A stretch of DNA of 64,000 nt from Desulfitibacter alkalitolerans DSM 16504 (GTDB lineage Bacteria; Bacillota; DSM-16504; Desulfitibacterales; Desulfitibacteraceae): positions 1-64,000 of the forward strand of contig NZ_JHVU01000021.1 in assembly GCF_000620305.1 (NCBI RefSeq), in the 5' to 3' direction. A model generated the notes under the pieces. It worked only from the letters and a program-made list of their open reading frames with translations, was not told the origin of the DNA and ran no database searches. The translations under genes were made by a program, and so were the position numbers. Shown here piece by piece: positions 47,478 through 55,749 of the stretch; the stretch's first letter is position 1; each line of letters begins with the position of its first letter.

Positions 47478-48956
47478 TTAATCAATTTTTTTTGCTTCTT
47501 CCCAAAGCTTATCCATATATTCAAGGTTTAATTCATTCCAGGTCAATTTTTTTTCCTTCACCTGTCTTTCTATGTAAGAAAATCTTCTTATAAATTTTGC
47601 ATTGGTACTCTGCAGCGCCTCTTCACAATCAAGTTCCAAGAACCTGCCGACATTTACTATTGCAAAAAACAGATCACCCAATTCTTCCTTTACCCTTGCA
47701 CCTTCATCAAGCTTAATAACCTCTTCAAGCTCACCCAGTTCCTCTTTAACCTTAAGCCAGGGACCCTCAATGCTGGGCCAATCAAATCCAACCCTGGCCG
47801 CCTTTTTTTGTATTTTTTCAGCCCTCATTAAAGCAGGAAGATTTCTGGGAATATCTTCAAGGACCGAGCCTTTTTCTTTTTCCTTTTCCTTTATATTCTC
47901 CCAGTTTATTACCACTTCACCGGCAGAATCAACCTGCAAACCTTCAAACACATGGGGATGTCTTCTAATGAGCTTTTCAGTTATTCCCACAATTATATCA
48001 TTAATATGGAAAGAACCCTGCTCTGAGGCAATTTGAGCATGAAATACTATCTGTAGTAGTAAGTCTCCCAATTCCTCGCACAATTTATTCACGTTTTTGT
48101 CATCAATTGCATCTAAAACCTCATAGGCCTCCTCAATCAAATATTTTTTCAAGGAGCTGTGGGTTTGTTCCTTATCCCATGGGCATCCGTCAGGGCCCCT
48201 TAGCCTGTCCATAACTTTAACAAGGTCACCAAGGCAATATTTACAGTCAGCTGTTTCATCATACCTCCTCCTGCCTGGCCTTTGTTTCACCATGGACGGC
48301 ACATAAATACTTGTCAGGTGATCAATCCAGTCAATTCTATCTAATTCATATAAGGGGGTAGATATGATAACCTCTTGTGATGGTATGCCTGCAGCCTTCA
48401 CAACCTTTATATAATGCTCATCTGGATAATGCTCCATCAATGTGAGCTTTAATTCTGAGGCCACCATTTTGTTGTAGACCTGTGTAAAAAGAATTGGCAC
48501 CTCGTGATTTAACTTACTTTCATCAAAGCTCAAGGCATCTAAAATAATTAGGCCATGGCACGGGTCTATTTTTAATGCTCCATAGACAGCCTCTAAGCCA
48601 CTAGGAGCCGATACTATATCCACTTTAATATCCCCAGCGTTTTTAATAAGGAGTGCAACTGTTTCCTCAGCTACCATGGGATGACCTGGAACACCATATA
48701 TTATTTTATCTTTATTTCTTTCAACCTCTGAGATTAATATATCCACTATCTCAGTGTATACATCTTCAAAGGCATCATGCTTTTCATAAATACTATCAAA
48801 GGACTTATATTCTATCCCCATGACTTGTAAATCCTCAACAACTGGATGCTTTCCTGTTCGCAAGAAAATGGGAGCTCCACTCTCAAGTATTCTTAAATTT
48901 TTCACAGGAAGTGCATCAATACTGCCAGAGCCTAATCCCAGAACAGTTATTTTCAT
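47478..48956 (-). CDS. mazG: MazG/YabN: tetrapyrrole-methylase-like plus nucleotide pyrophosphohydrolase
   Basis: Hydrolyses abnormal or excess NTPs. 492 residues: an N-terminal SAM-methylase-like domain (1 to about 215, VLGLGSGSIDALP and YGVPGHPMVAEETV), then two MazG domains (about 255-355 and 375-485). GCPWDKEQTHSSLKKYL and EEAYEVLDAI carry the metal-binding acidic helices of the first. It starts 1 nt after the murJ stop, so the genes are coupled. Confidence 0.94.
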   Translation of the reverse strand: MKITVLGLGSGSIDALPVKNLRILESGAPIFLRTGKHPVVEDLQVMGIEYKSFDSIYEKHDAFEDVYTEIVDILISEVERNKDKIIYGVPGHPMVAEETVALLIKNAGDIKVDIVSAPSGLEAVYGALKIDPCHGLIILDALSFDESKLNHEVPILFTQVYNKMVASELKLTLMEHYPDEHYIKVVKAAGIPSQEVIISTPLYELDRIDWIDHLTSIYVPSMVKQRPGRRRYDETADCKYCLGDLVKVMDRLRGPDGCPWDKEQTHSSLKKYLIEEAYEVLDAIDDKNVNKLCEELGDLLLQIVFHAQIASEQGSFHINDIIVGITEKLIRRHPHVFEGLQVDSAGEVVINWENIKEKEKEKGSVLEDIPRNLPALMRAEKIQKKAARVGFDWPSIEGPWLKVKEELGELEEVIKLDEGARVKEELGDLFFAIVNVGRFLELDCEEALQSTNAKFIRRFSYIERQVKEKKLTWNELNLEYMDKLWEEAKKID

Positions 48957-48957
48957 T

Positions 48958-50553
48958 TCATCGCCTCACAATTTTAAATCTTAGCAGCATCTTAGTTAGT
49001 TTCGCCCCAATACCAGGTATCATTTCTAGATCTGATGCCTTAACACCTCCAAAAAATAGTATAACCAAACCATAAACTATTCCCCCTATTAAAATAGACG
49101 CTAAAACTGCTAAACTATTTCCTGCCAAATTAAATATTAGACTATAGGACCATAATACTGCAAAGCTCATTATTATTACCCCAATCAATGGTACAACAAG
49201 GGTTTGATACCATGCAACAGCAAAACCAATGTTTTTTTGCAAATCTCGATAATTTAAGATAACTGCAACTGAAAACCCTATTGCCGTGGCATATCCGGCA
49301 CCTCTTATCCCAAATTCAGGTATGGCAACAAGTATATAATTTAATATAGCCTTGATCATGATACCAACTAAAAGGTTTTTAACAGGCAAATATGTCTTTC
49401 CTGTACCCTGCAGGGCACCACTTGTAGTCTGGTATAAACCAAGGAGCAGTGCAGTTGGTGCAAGTACTGCTATACTGCCTCCTACCTCTGCAATGTTATA
49501 CAAAAGAATTGCAATGGGTGTTGCCAAAAGCCACAATCCTACAGCTGCCGGCATACACAGCAAACAGGTTATCCACATAGCAACACCTATCCTTGCCCTG
49601 GCCTGCCGGATGTTTTTGTTTGCCAGAGCCTCAGATACTGCAGGCACAAGACTAACGGCCAGGGAAACAGTAATTATTGTTGGCAGATTAATTAATGTGT
49701 TAGCCATGCCGGAAAACTGCCCAAACAGCTCTGTGGCCCTGGCTATAGAGTACCCGGCCACCTGCAGCCTTAAGGGAACTATGGTTGCATCTATTAACTG
49801 CATTACAGGCATTACCAGGCCCCCCAGGGAAAGGGGCACTGCTATAAATCCAATTCTCAGCATAATAGAGATTATTGGTTCTTTTCCCAGGGATCTATAT
49901 GATGGCTTAACTCCATATTTCCCCCTGTATATTATGTAAAACAATATCAGGACCAGGGCCGCCCCAATACTGCCTGTTACAGCCCCAAAGGCAGCCCCAG
50001 CTGCTGCAAACTCAATACCATGGGGCAGCAAGAGGTAAGCCAGAGTCAGTACAGTGACAACCCTGATTAATTGTTCAAAAACCTGGGATAAAGCAGTTGG
50101 AAGCATGGTTTGATTTCCTTGAAAGTATCCCCTGAAAGCTGAAGCAATGGCAGTTACAAAAATGGCAGGAGATATAGCTATAATGGCATAAAAGGCCCTT
50201 TCATCATACAATACATTGCCGGCAAGCCAGTATGAGTTAAAATAGAGCAGTACTGAAAACATGGCGCCGATTATAGTAAGGAGCATAAGAGAAACCCAAA
50301 ATACCCTTTTGCCTCCTTGATAATCTCCCCTGGCATTTTTCTCTGCCACTAAAATTGATATGGCAACAGGTATACCAGCTGTGGATAAAGCAAGAATCAT
50401 TGTGTATACCGGGTAGGCCATCTGGTAAAGCCCCATGCCTTCCCCGCCAATTAACCTTGCCAGGGGTATTCTATATAATGCACCCATCAATTTTACTATA
50501 ATCCCTGCAAGAGATAGGATAAAAGCACCCTTTAAAAAATTTTGGCCCGTCAT
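48958..50553 (-). CDS. MurJ/SpoVB-family lipid flippase (YabM)
   Basis: MATE/MOP exporter-like membrane protein of 531 residues with about 14 helices, for a lipid-linked wall or polysaccharide precursor. It begins FLKGAFILSLAGIIVKLMGALYRIP-like (segments 5-29) and has GEGMGLYQMAYPVY near 38. The position between spoVT and mazG is that of B. subtilis yabM/ytgP-type SpoVB homologues. Which lipid it moves is not evident. Confidence 0.9.
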   Translation of the reverse strand: MTGQNFLKGAFILSLAGIIVKLMGALYRIPLARLIGGEGMGLYQMAYPVYTMILALSTAGIPVAISILVAEKNARGDYQGGKRVFWVSLMLLTIIGAMFSVLLYFNSYWLAGNVLYDERAFYAIIAISPAIFVTAIASAFRGYFQGNQTMLPTALSQVFEQLIRVVTVLTLAYLLLPHGIEFAAAGAAFGAVTGSIGAALVLILFYIIYRGKYGVKPSYRSLGKEPIISIMLRIGFIAVPLSLGGLVMPVMQLIDATIVPLRLQVAGYSIARATELFGQFSGMANTLINLPTIITVSLAVSLVPAVSEALANKNIRQARARIGVAMWITCLLCMPAAVGLWLLATPIAILLYNIAEVGGSIAVLAPTALLLGLYQTTSGALQGTGKTYLPVKNLLVGIMIKAILNYILVAIPEFGIRGAGYATAIGFSVAVILNYRDLQKNIGFAVAWYQTLVVPLIGVIIMSFAVLWSYSLIFNLAGNSLAVLASILIGGIVYGLVILFFGGVKASDLEMIPGIGAKLTKMLLRFKIVRR

Positions 50554-50618
50554 ATGCTTACCGCCTTTTCCCCTTTTTAATATCTTATAACGGACCTTTG
50601 AATAATAGAAATAAAAAA

Positions 50619-50634
50619 AGTGGCCAAAGCCACT
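50619..50634 (-). terminator. spoVT terminator
   Basis: AGTGGC/GCCACT stem, 4-nt loop, seven Ts on the minus strand, 43 bp after spoVT and before murJ. Confidence 0.85.
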
Positions 50635-50676
50635 AATTCTATTTAATACTACATTATGATACTAAATTTCATACAT

Positions 50677-51240
50677 TTATTGTTCCATTTGTTTTGCTAA
50701 AAACCCTGCTGCTGTTTCTGCAAGCTTCAATTCCATGTCGCCCATCTTATGTCCAGGTTCCTTTGAGCATAAAATTACTGCACCAATGGGGTCTCCTTCA
50801 GCAATAATAGGGGCTATCACTTCAGAAGTGAACTTGCAGTCTTCTTCATCTTCAGTTATGGCACATTCCTTACACAAATTATGCTTTCCAGGATCATTAA
50901 TGAGTACGGACTTTCTTTCTTCCATGACCTTTTCTACTGCTGCTCCAATAGGTTTGTTTAGAAACTCCTTTTTAGGAGCGCCTGAAACAGCTATTATATT
51001 ATCTCTATCGGCAATACAAGCTATATGACCTATTGCTTCATAGAGTGAATCGGCATATTCCTTAGCGAAATCTCCTAACTCTCCTATGGGAGAATACTTT
51101 TTCAAAATAACTTCGCCTTCACGGTCAACGAATATTTCCAATGGATCCCCTTCACGGATTCTTAAGGTTCTACGTATCTCCTTGGGTATTACAACACGGC
51201 CAAGGTCATCTATTCGCCTAACAATTCCTGTAGCTTTCAT
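50677..51240 (-). CDS. spoVT: stage V sporulation protein T
   Basis: AbrB-type regulator of forespore genes, made under sigma-G. 187 residues: an N-terminal swapped-hairpin DNA-binding domain (MKATGIVRRIDDLGRVVIPK onward, 1-50), then a GAF domain (about 55-185) that may bind a ligand. ATG 51240 is chosen; the upstream part of the ORF contains the ribosome site GGAGGGAG. It matches B. subtilis SpoVT length (178) closely. Confidence 0.95.
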   Translation of the reverse strand: MKATGIVRRIDDLGRVVIPKEIRRTLRIREGDPLEIFVDREGEVILKKYSPIGELGDFAKEYADSLYEAIGHIACIADRDNIIAVSGAPKKEFLNKPIGAAVEKVMEERKSVLINDPGKHNLCKECAITEDEEDCKFTSEVIAPIIAEGDPIGAVILCSKEPGHKMGDMELKLAETAAGFLAKQMEQ

Positions 51241-51543
51241 TAACTCTTTCTCCCTCCTTTTCATCAAGGTTAAAGCCTGTAAGGCGCTTTATATTGTTAG
51301 TATATAGCAATAAACAACCATTTATTCTTTTTTTTCCATTGCTTAAAAAACTTGTTTAAACAATATGCAGCGGAACTGGTGACAATCAACTCCTTTTTGA
51401 TATTATACGTCTTCCCTTGCCAAAGAATTTTTGTTTTTCTTATATTGCCCTTTAAAGAAAAATCTATGCAAAATAAAAATCCCTGCAGTTGTATTAGCTT
51501 GCAGGAATTTCAGGTACTATTTGTATTTGTTAGCCTTTTAAAT
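51241..51543 (-). other. intergenic region upstream of spoVT
   Basis: About 300 bp, AT-rich. It contains the terminator of the 51544 gene (51480-51506). I see no ORF. A sigma-G promoter would be expected close to 51270-51300 but I could not fix one. Confidence 0.4.
51480..51506 (-). terminator. terminator after the 51544 lipoprotein gene
   Basis: TCCTGCA/TGCAGGGA stem with a 12-nt loop, followed by TTTTTATTTT on the minus strand. Confidence 0.75.
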
Positions 51544-52008
51544 TTAAAAATTTTTATGAAACTGAGTATGATTTTCCACTTTATTAAAAAACCCTTTTAT
51601 TTCTAAATGAGGTTCATCTAATACCGCATCATAAATTTTATCAAATATAACTATAGGCACATAAACTTTTACTTCCCATTTTTCACCAGGCTTTATATCT
51701 AGTTTATTATATTGTGCTTCAATCTTAAATTGGTTTTCAACATATCCGTTGTCTATTTTTATGGGATAAGAAAAATATATTATATTTTGTTTTATACTAT
51801 AAGTAGTTCCGTTTTCCAATTGATAAGTATAAATGTCCATTTCACCATCTCGTGTTATCGAAACTATCTCTGCTGTTATTTTATCTAATTCCATTATATT
51901 TAAGGGTTTTACTTTATTATTAGCTTGGCATCCAAGGTTATAAATAACTAAAATCACTAGGATACACAAAACTAAAATAGTTGCTCGAGCCTTAATATTT
52001 ATATTCAT
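51544..52008 (-). CDS. hypothetical lipoprotein
   Basis: 154 residues, not recognised. A signal segment (about 9-25) ends in the lipobox-like YNLGC, so it is probably lipid-anchored outside the membrane. The rest is a beta-rich, basic domain (TYQLENGTTYSIKQ, GEKWEVKVYVPIVIFDK). ATG 52008 is 6 nt after GAGAGG. Very AT-rich, like the next gene and unlike the core genes around it, so possibly acquired. Confidence 0.6.
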   Translation of the reverse strand: MNINIKARATILVLCILVILVIYNLGCQANNKVKPLNIMELDKITAEIVSITRDGEMDIYTYQLENGTTYSIKQNIIYFSYPIKIDNGYVENQFKIEAQYNKLDIKPGEKWEVKVYVPIVIFDKIYDAVLDEPHLEIKGFFNKVENHTQFHKNF

Positions 52009-52245
52009 TGTATGCCTCTCTTTTTTGTACAATTGACTTTGATTTCATATTTCTTACCTCCAATAATTTATATACATATAATTTTATAAAGATATAATAC
52101 TATTGCGATTTTTTTCAAAGACATCTATAAGGGTGATTTGCAAGTAGTTTCAACAATTACTCAGCAAATATTTCAGCTTTGTGTCCGGCATAGATATATC
52201 TTTGTTTTGTTATTTTTAAAGTTCCTTATATAAGTATATTGTTCA

Positions 52246-53340
52246 TTAATTTCCGTTTTGTTTGTCCAAGTCAATAATACATAGACTGGGATAATCATCA
52301 TCTCCCAAATATGCTATAAATGCTATTTTCCGACTGCTCGGGCTGATTGAACCACCAATTATATAACGTATGTTTGATATCCTTAAAATTTCATTTAAAT
52401 TAATATCTAGTATTTGTAAGTAAGTATCTCCTGATGATGTCTTGTCAATGACATTAATTTGAATGATATCTTTAGATATGTCTATAATATTAATAGCTTG
52501 TTTATCACTATAGTTTTTAGAGGTCAGGGTCAGATCATCGTGATTCATTATGTCAAGTTTTGCAGGATATTCCTGGAAGATACCTTCGTGTACTAATAAA
52601 ATATTTTCATTTTGCCAAAAAGCAATACTTCTTTTATCATAGATTAGCCTGAAGGAATTATTTACAAGGTCAATCCTGTATACTTCTATATCATAATTTT
52701 CCTTGGCAGCAACGAATAATGCCTCGGTACCATCACAATTTATTTTAAACCAGCAATTTACTAAATTTTGAGCAGGTCTAATGTCAAGTAAATGTTGAAT
52801 TTCTCTACTATTTAAATCAAAAATGTATACCTTTCCATTGTCAAAACATAGCAAATTGCCATCAGGAAGGAATGCGTTTGCCCAAATATCTCTTTCAAAT
52901 CTAATTTCTTCAAAAGCAGCTTGATCTTTAGAAACCACCAAAGCGGCTTCATAACCACTAATTAGAAGATTATTGTCGTCTGCATTAAGAATACTAAGGT
53001 GATTTCCTGGATCTTCTGATAACTCCCCTTCATAAATTTGCTTGACAGTACCTGAATTAATGTCTAGCAATTCAATTTTTTTGGTTCTTAAACTCTCTCT
53101 ATTTTGTTTCATAACGAGTAATTCACTCTCATTTAAAAACTCTACATAACGAAATCTATAATGTTCTCTATCTGGCATTTTATTTATCTTTCGAACGAAT
53201 ATTTCATTCTCATTTAAAAACTCTACATAACCAAGTCTATTTTGGTCTTCATCTACCATCGAGGGTTCTGAATCACTCATTACTGTACATCCAACCATAA
53301 GTGTTGAAATTAGCAAAATAAAAAATATTATCCTTTTCAT
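52246..53340 (-). CDS. hypothetical lipoprotein, beta-propeller-like
   Basis: 364 residues, no family recognised. Signal peptide with lipobox MVGC. The body has repeating short strands with patterns such as LLDINSGTVKQIYEG and VYIFDLNSREIQHLLD, resembling a WD40/TolB-like propeller. Near the start YVEFLNENEIFVRK and YVEFLNESELLVMK are an internal tandem repeat about 30 residues apart, also visible in the DNA. ATG 53340 follows AAGGAGCG. A large hairpin lies in its 5' leader. Confidence 0.6.
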   Translation of the reverse strand: MKRIIFFILLISTLMVGCTVMSDSEPSMVDEDQNRLGYVEFLNENEIFVRKINKMPDREHYRFRYVEFLNESELLVMKQNRESLRTKKIELLDINSGTVKQIYEGELSEDPGNHLSILNADDNNLLISGYEAALVVSKDQAAFEEIRFERDIWANAFLPDGNLLCFDNGKVYIFDLNSREIQHLLDIRPAQNLVNCWFKINCDGTEALFVAAKENYDIEVYRIDLVNNSFRLIYDKRSIAFWQNENILLVHEGIFQEYPAKLDIMNHDDLTLTSKNYSDKQAINIIDISKDIIQINVIDKTSSGDTYLQILDINLNEILRISNIRYIIGGSISPSSRKIAFIAYLGDDDYPSLCIIDLDKQNGN

Positions 53341-53360
53341 GTAATTCGCTCCTTGAAAGA

Positions 53361-53401
53361 GCAATATGCATAACATAGCCAAGCTATGCTATGCATATTG
53401 C
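53361..53401 (-). other. large leader hairpin upstream of the propeller lipoprotein gene
   Basis: An 18-bp stem (GCAATATGCATAACATAG region, one mismatch) with a 5-nt loop CCAAG ends 9 nt upstream of the ribosome site. It is followed on the minus strand by CTCTTTC, not a T run. It may regulate translation or protect the mRNA; a transposon-derived palindrome is also possible. Confidence 0.55.
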
Positions 53402-53461
53402 ATTATTTTCTACAGATACCAGGTCATAAAGCCATATGGTATTCGTGTGAGGAGATAACAA

Positions 53462-53584
53462 TCAAATATTATTTATTTGCTCGAGTGTGTAACTCAATTC
53501 CAGCAAAGCATTTAAATTGCTTACGCCAAGTCTTTCAACAAGTTCTTCTTTGAGTTGTTCATCAATTGAACTTTGCAGAGCCAT
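53462..53584 (-). CDS. possible 40-residue ORF or gene remnant
   Basis: MALQSSIDEQLKEELVERLG then a leucine-rich helix ending EQINNI, UGA stop. It has coding-like composition (amphipathic helices, no rare bias) but no good ribosome site; codons continue upstream without a start to a UAG. It could be the tail of a lost gene or a small peptide linked to the adjacent response regulator. There is no cysteine, so it is not an Agr-type peptide. Confidence 0.3.
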   Translation of the reverse strand: MALQSSIDEQLKEELVERLGVSNLNALLELSYTLEQINNI

Positions 53585-53777
53585 AACATTATCGTTCCAC
53601 TTATGTCCTTTGATAAACTAATTAACAAACTTTTATTTAATTCATATTTTATGTATTTTTAGCTTTATTTCATATAGATATCCTCCAAAAAGGAGTTTTC
53701 ATTGCACCAAAAGGTCCTTTTATCCTATGAATGTATTTCGATAGCACATAAAAAACTTACCTTGGATAAAAAACAGT

Positions 53778-54524
53778 TTATATACAATATTTTTCACGAA
53801 ACACTTTCAGTTTTTCAAGTGTTATTAGAGCAGTTTCTTCTGTATTGGCCATCTTTATACTATAAGTCTTCTTTCCCCATGGGGTGATCTCCTTAACAAA
53901 GCCCACATTTATTATATAGCCTTTGTGGCAACGGAACAGTTTATTGCTGTCAACTCGTTCATATATTTGTTTAAGGCTTTCATAAGTGGAGAAAATCCCC
54001 TGGGTTGTATAGATGTTTGTTTTATGCTCAACCCGTGTTATCAAAATAATGTCCTTGATATTTACTAAGCTGCATTTTTCATTGGAAGATATCATGAACT
54101 TTTGGCCCTGGCAATCTAACTGTTGCGAAATATCTTTCACAAAATTCTCATGATAGCTCTCTGCTTTTAATTCAATGATCCTGTTTACTGTTTGATTTAT
54201 ACGTTCTAGATCAAAGGGTTTAATAAGATAATCGAAAGCATAAACCTGAAAGGCTTCCTGCATATAGTTGTCATAGGCCGTTACAAAAATAATAGCAACT
54301 CGGGGATTATGCTCAAAAATAACCCTGGCTGCTTCTACTCCATTTACTTCCGGCATGTCCACATCCACAAATATCACATCAGGTTTTAATTCTTTTGTCA
54401 TTTGTATCAATTGTTTACCATTTTCCGCTTCCCCAATTATCTCCACATTGGGAATTTCATTTAACACTTGTTTTAAAACTAGTCGCATTGCTGGATCATC
54501 TTCAGCTATTATTATCTTTAACAT
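53778..54524 (-). CDS. LytTR-type response regulator
   Basis: Two-domain transcription regulator of 248 residues: receiver domain (1-120) with acidic EDD near 8-10, phospho-acceptor Asp54 in VDVDMPEVNG and lysine in YLIKPFD. A LytTR DNA-binding domain (about 145-245) contains FRCHKGYIINVGFVKEI. No sensor kinase is in the window, so it is an orphan here. ATG 54524 follows GAAAGGTG; the ORF to 54572 is unsupported. Confidence 0.88.
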   Translation of the reverse strand: MLKIIIAEDDPAMRLVLKQVLNEIPNVEIIGEAENGKQLIQMTKELKPDVIFVDVDMPEVNGVEAARVIFEHNPRVAIIFVTAYDNYMQEAFQVYAFDYLIKPFDLERINQTVNRIIELKAESYHENFVKDISQQLDCQGQKFMISSNEKCSLVNIKDIILITRVEHKTNIYTTQGIFSTYESLKQIYERVDSNKLFRCHKGYIINVGFVKEITPWGKKTYSIKMANTEETALITLEKLKVFREKYCI

Positions 54525-54652
54525 TTTAAATGCACCTTTCATATAATAATTAATTCTACTTATTAGTACCAAAAGTAGCCATTTTGTTACACTATAAAAT
54601 AAAAAAAGTCCCCTTTCATGAGGATTAAGTGTGTTTTGAGTTTAAAACAAAA

Positions 54653-54683
54653 ACAAGACAAGGGAAGCGTCCCTGTGTCTTGT
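54653..54683 (-). terminator. prsA terminator
   Basis: ACAAGACA-AGGGA/TCCCT-TGTCTTGT stem with one extra unpaired residue and TTTTTGTTTT on the minus strand, 17 bp after prsA. Confidence 0.88.
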
Positions 54684-54699
54684 TGTGTCTTGCTTGTTG

Positions 54700-55695
54700 T
54701 TATTTATTGTTTTCCTTTTCCTTTTCTATGAGGTAATTGACTATTTCAGCTTCTGCATAAACCTTTGTAAAGTACTCATCAAATACCGCATTCTTTTCGT
54801 CATGAAGTATATAGCCTTCAATTTCTTCTCTTAGCTGTTCAAAGGTTTCTTTTTTATCCTCTGCTAGAATTATATGGTAGCCGAAGCTTGATTCTACAGG
54901 CTCCTGGCTGTAATTACCAACTGAAAGCTCATAAGATCCCCTGGCAAATTTGGGGTCAAGGTAAACATCATTTTCTGTGAAATAATATTCCATCTTTCCG
55001 CCATCTTTAGCTGTACCAGGATCATCACTGTACTGTCTTGCAAGTTCTGCAAAATCCTCTCCTGCATTAAGCCTGGCAATTAATCCTTGAGCCTTTTCTT
55101 TTGCTGCTTGTTTCTCTTCATCAGTTGCTGTTCCCTCTCTGGCCTCTATTAGGATATGACTAACCTTCATTGTTATTAGATACTGCTTATTTTCTTCGTA
55201 AAACTCTCTTAGAGCCTCATCTTCGGCATTAACATCCCTGGTAACATGATTAAACAGCTTTTCCATAATCAACTGCTGTTCTACAAGTTCTCTTACATCC
55301 TTTTCAGTAAGAAAGCTATCCTCTAAAGCCTTTTTAAAGTTTTCCTCGCCCATTGATTCCTTGATTGCCTTAAGTTCATCATCTACCATACCTGCTTCCA
55401 GGGTTATACCCTCAGCTTTTGCTGCCTGCTTAATCAAAGCATATTCAATCATTTCACTAAGAAGGTATTTGCGAAACTCACTTCTCTGTTTTTCTCCTTC
55501 TTCCCCTTCAAATGAGTGCCCTTGGGCTTCCATGGCTTTAACATACTTTTCTAACCTATCCTCTAACACATCGGATTTTATTTCCTCTCCATTAACAATG
55601 GCCACTACCTCAGCTTTTTTCCCACATGCGGTAAATATGAAAGCTACTGCAATAATCAACAATATTGCTATAATTTTAAGTTTATTAAGTTTCAA
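54700..55695 (-). CDS. prsA: PrsA-like foldase lipoprotein (parvulin PPIase)
   Basis: Extracellular peptidyl-prolyl isomerase that helps fold secreted proteins. 331 residues: signal peptide with lipobox FTAC, a SurA-type N-terminal domain, a parvulin domain (about 175-265; MKVSHILIEAREG, ARQYSDDPGTAKDGG, GYHIILAEDK) and a C-terminal helix. The start is TTG 55695 after AGAGGGTGG. It follows mfd and ends with a strong terminator. Confidence 0.92.
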   Translation of the reverse strand: MKLNKLKIIAILLIIAVAFIFTACGKKAEVVAIVNGEEIKSDVLEDRLEKYVKAMEAQGHSFEGEEGEKQRSEFRKYLLSEMIEYALIKQAAKAEGITLEAGMVDDELKAIKESMGEENFKKALEDSFLTEKDVRELVEQQLIMEKLFNHVTRDVNAEDEALREFYEENKQYLITMKVSHILIEAREGTATDEEKQAAKEKAQGLIARLNAGEDFAELARQYSDDPGTAKDGGKMEYYFTENDVYLDPKFARGSYELSVGNYSQEPVESSFGYHIILAEDKKETFEQLREEIEGYILHDEKNAVFDEYFTKVYAEAEIVNYLIEKEKENNK

Positions 55696-55749
55696 GTCCA
55701 GCCACCCTCTCTAATATATAAAATACAGTCTTGTGCCATTATAACAGTA

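Noticed and set aside
53702-53887. 61-codon plus-strand ORF
   Set aside because: Mostly antisense to the LytTR regulator and without a ribosome site.
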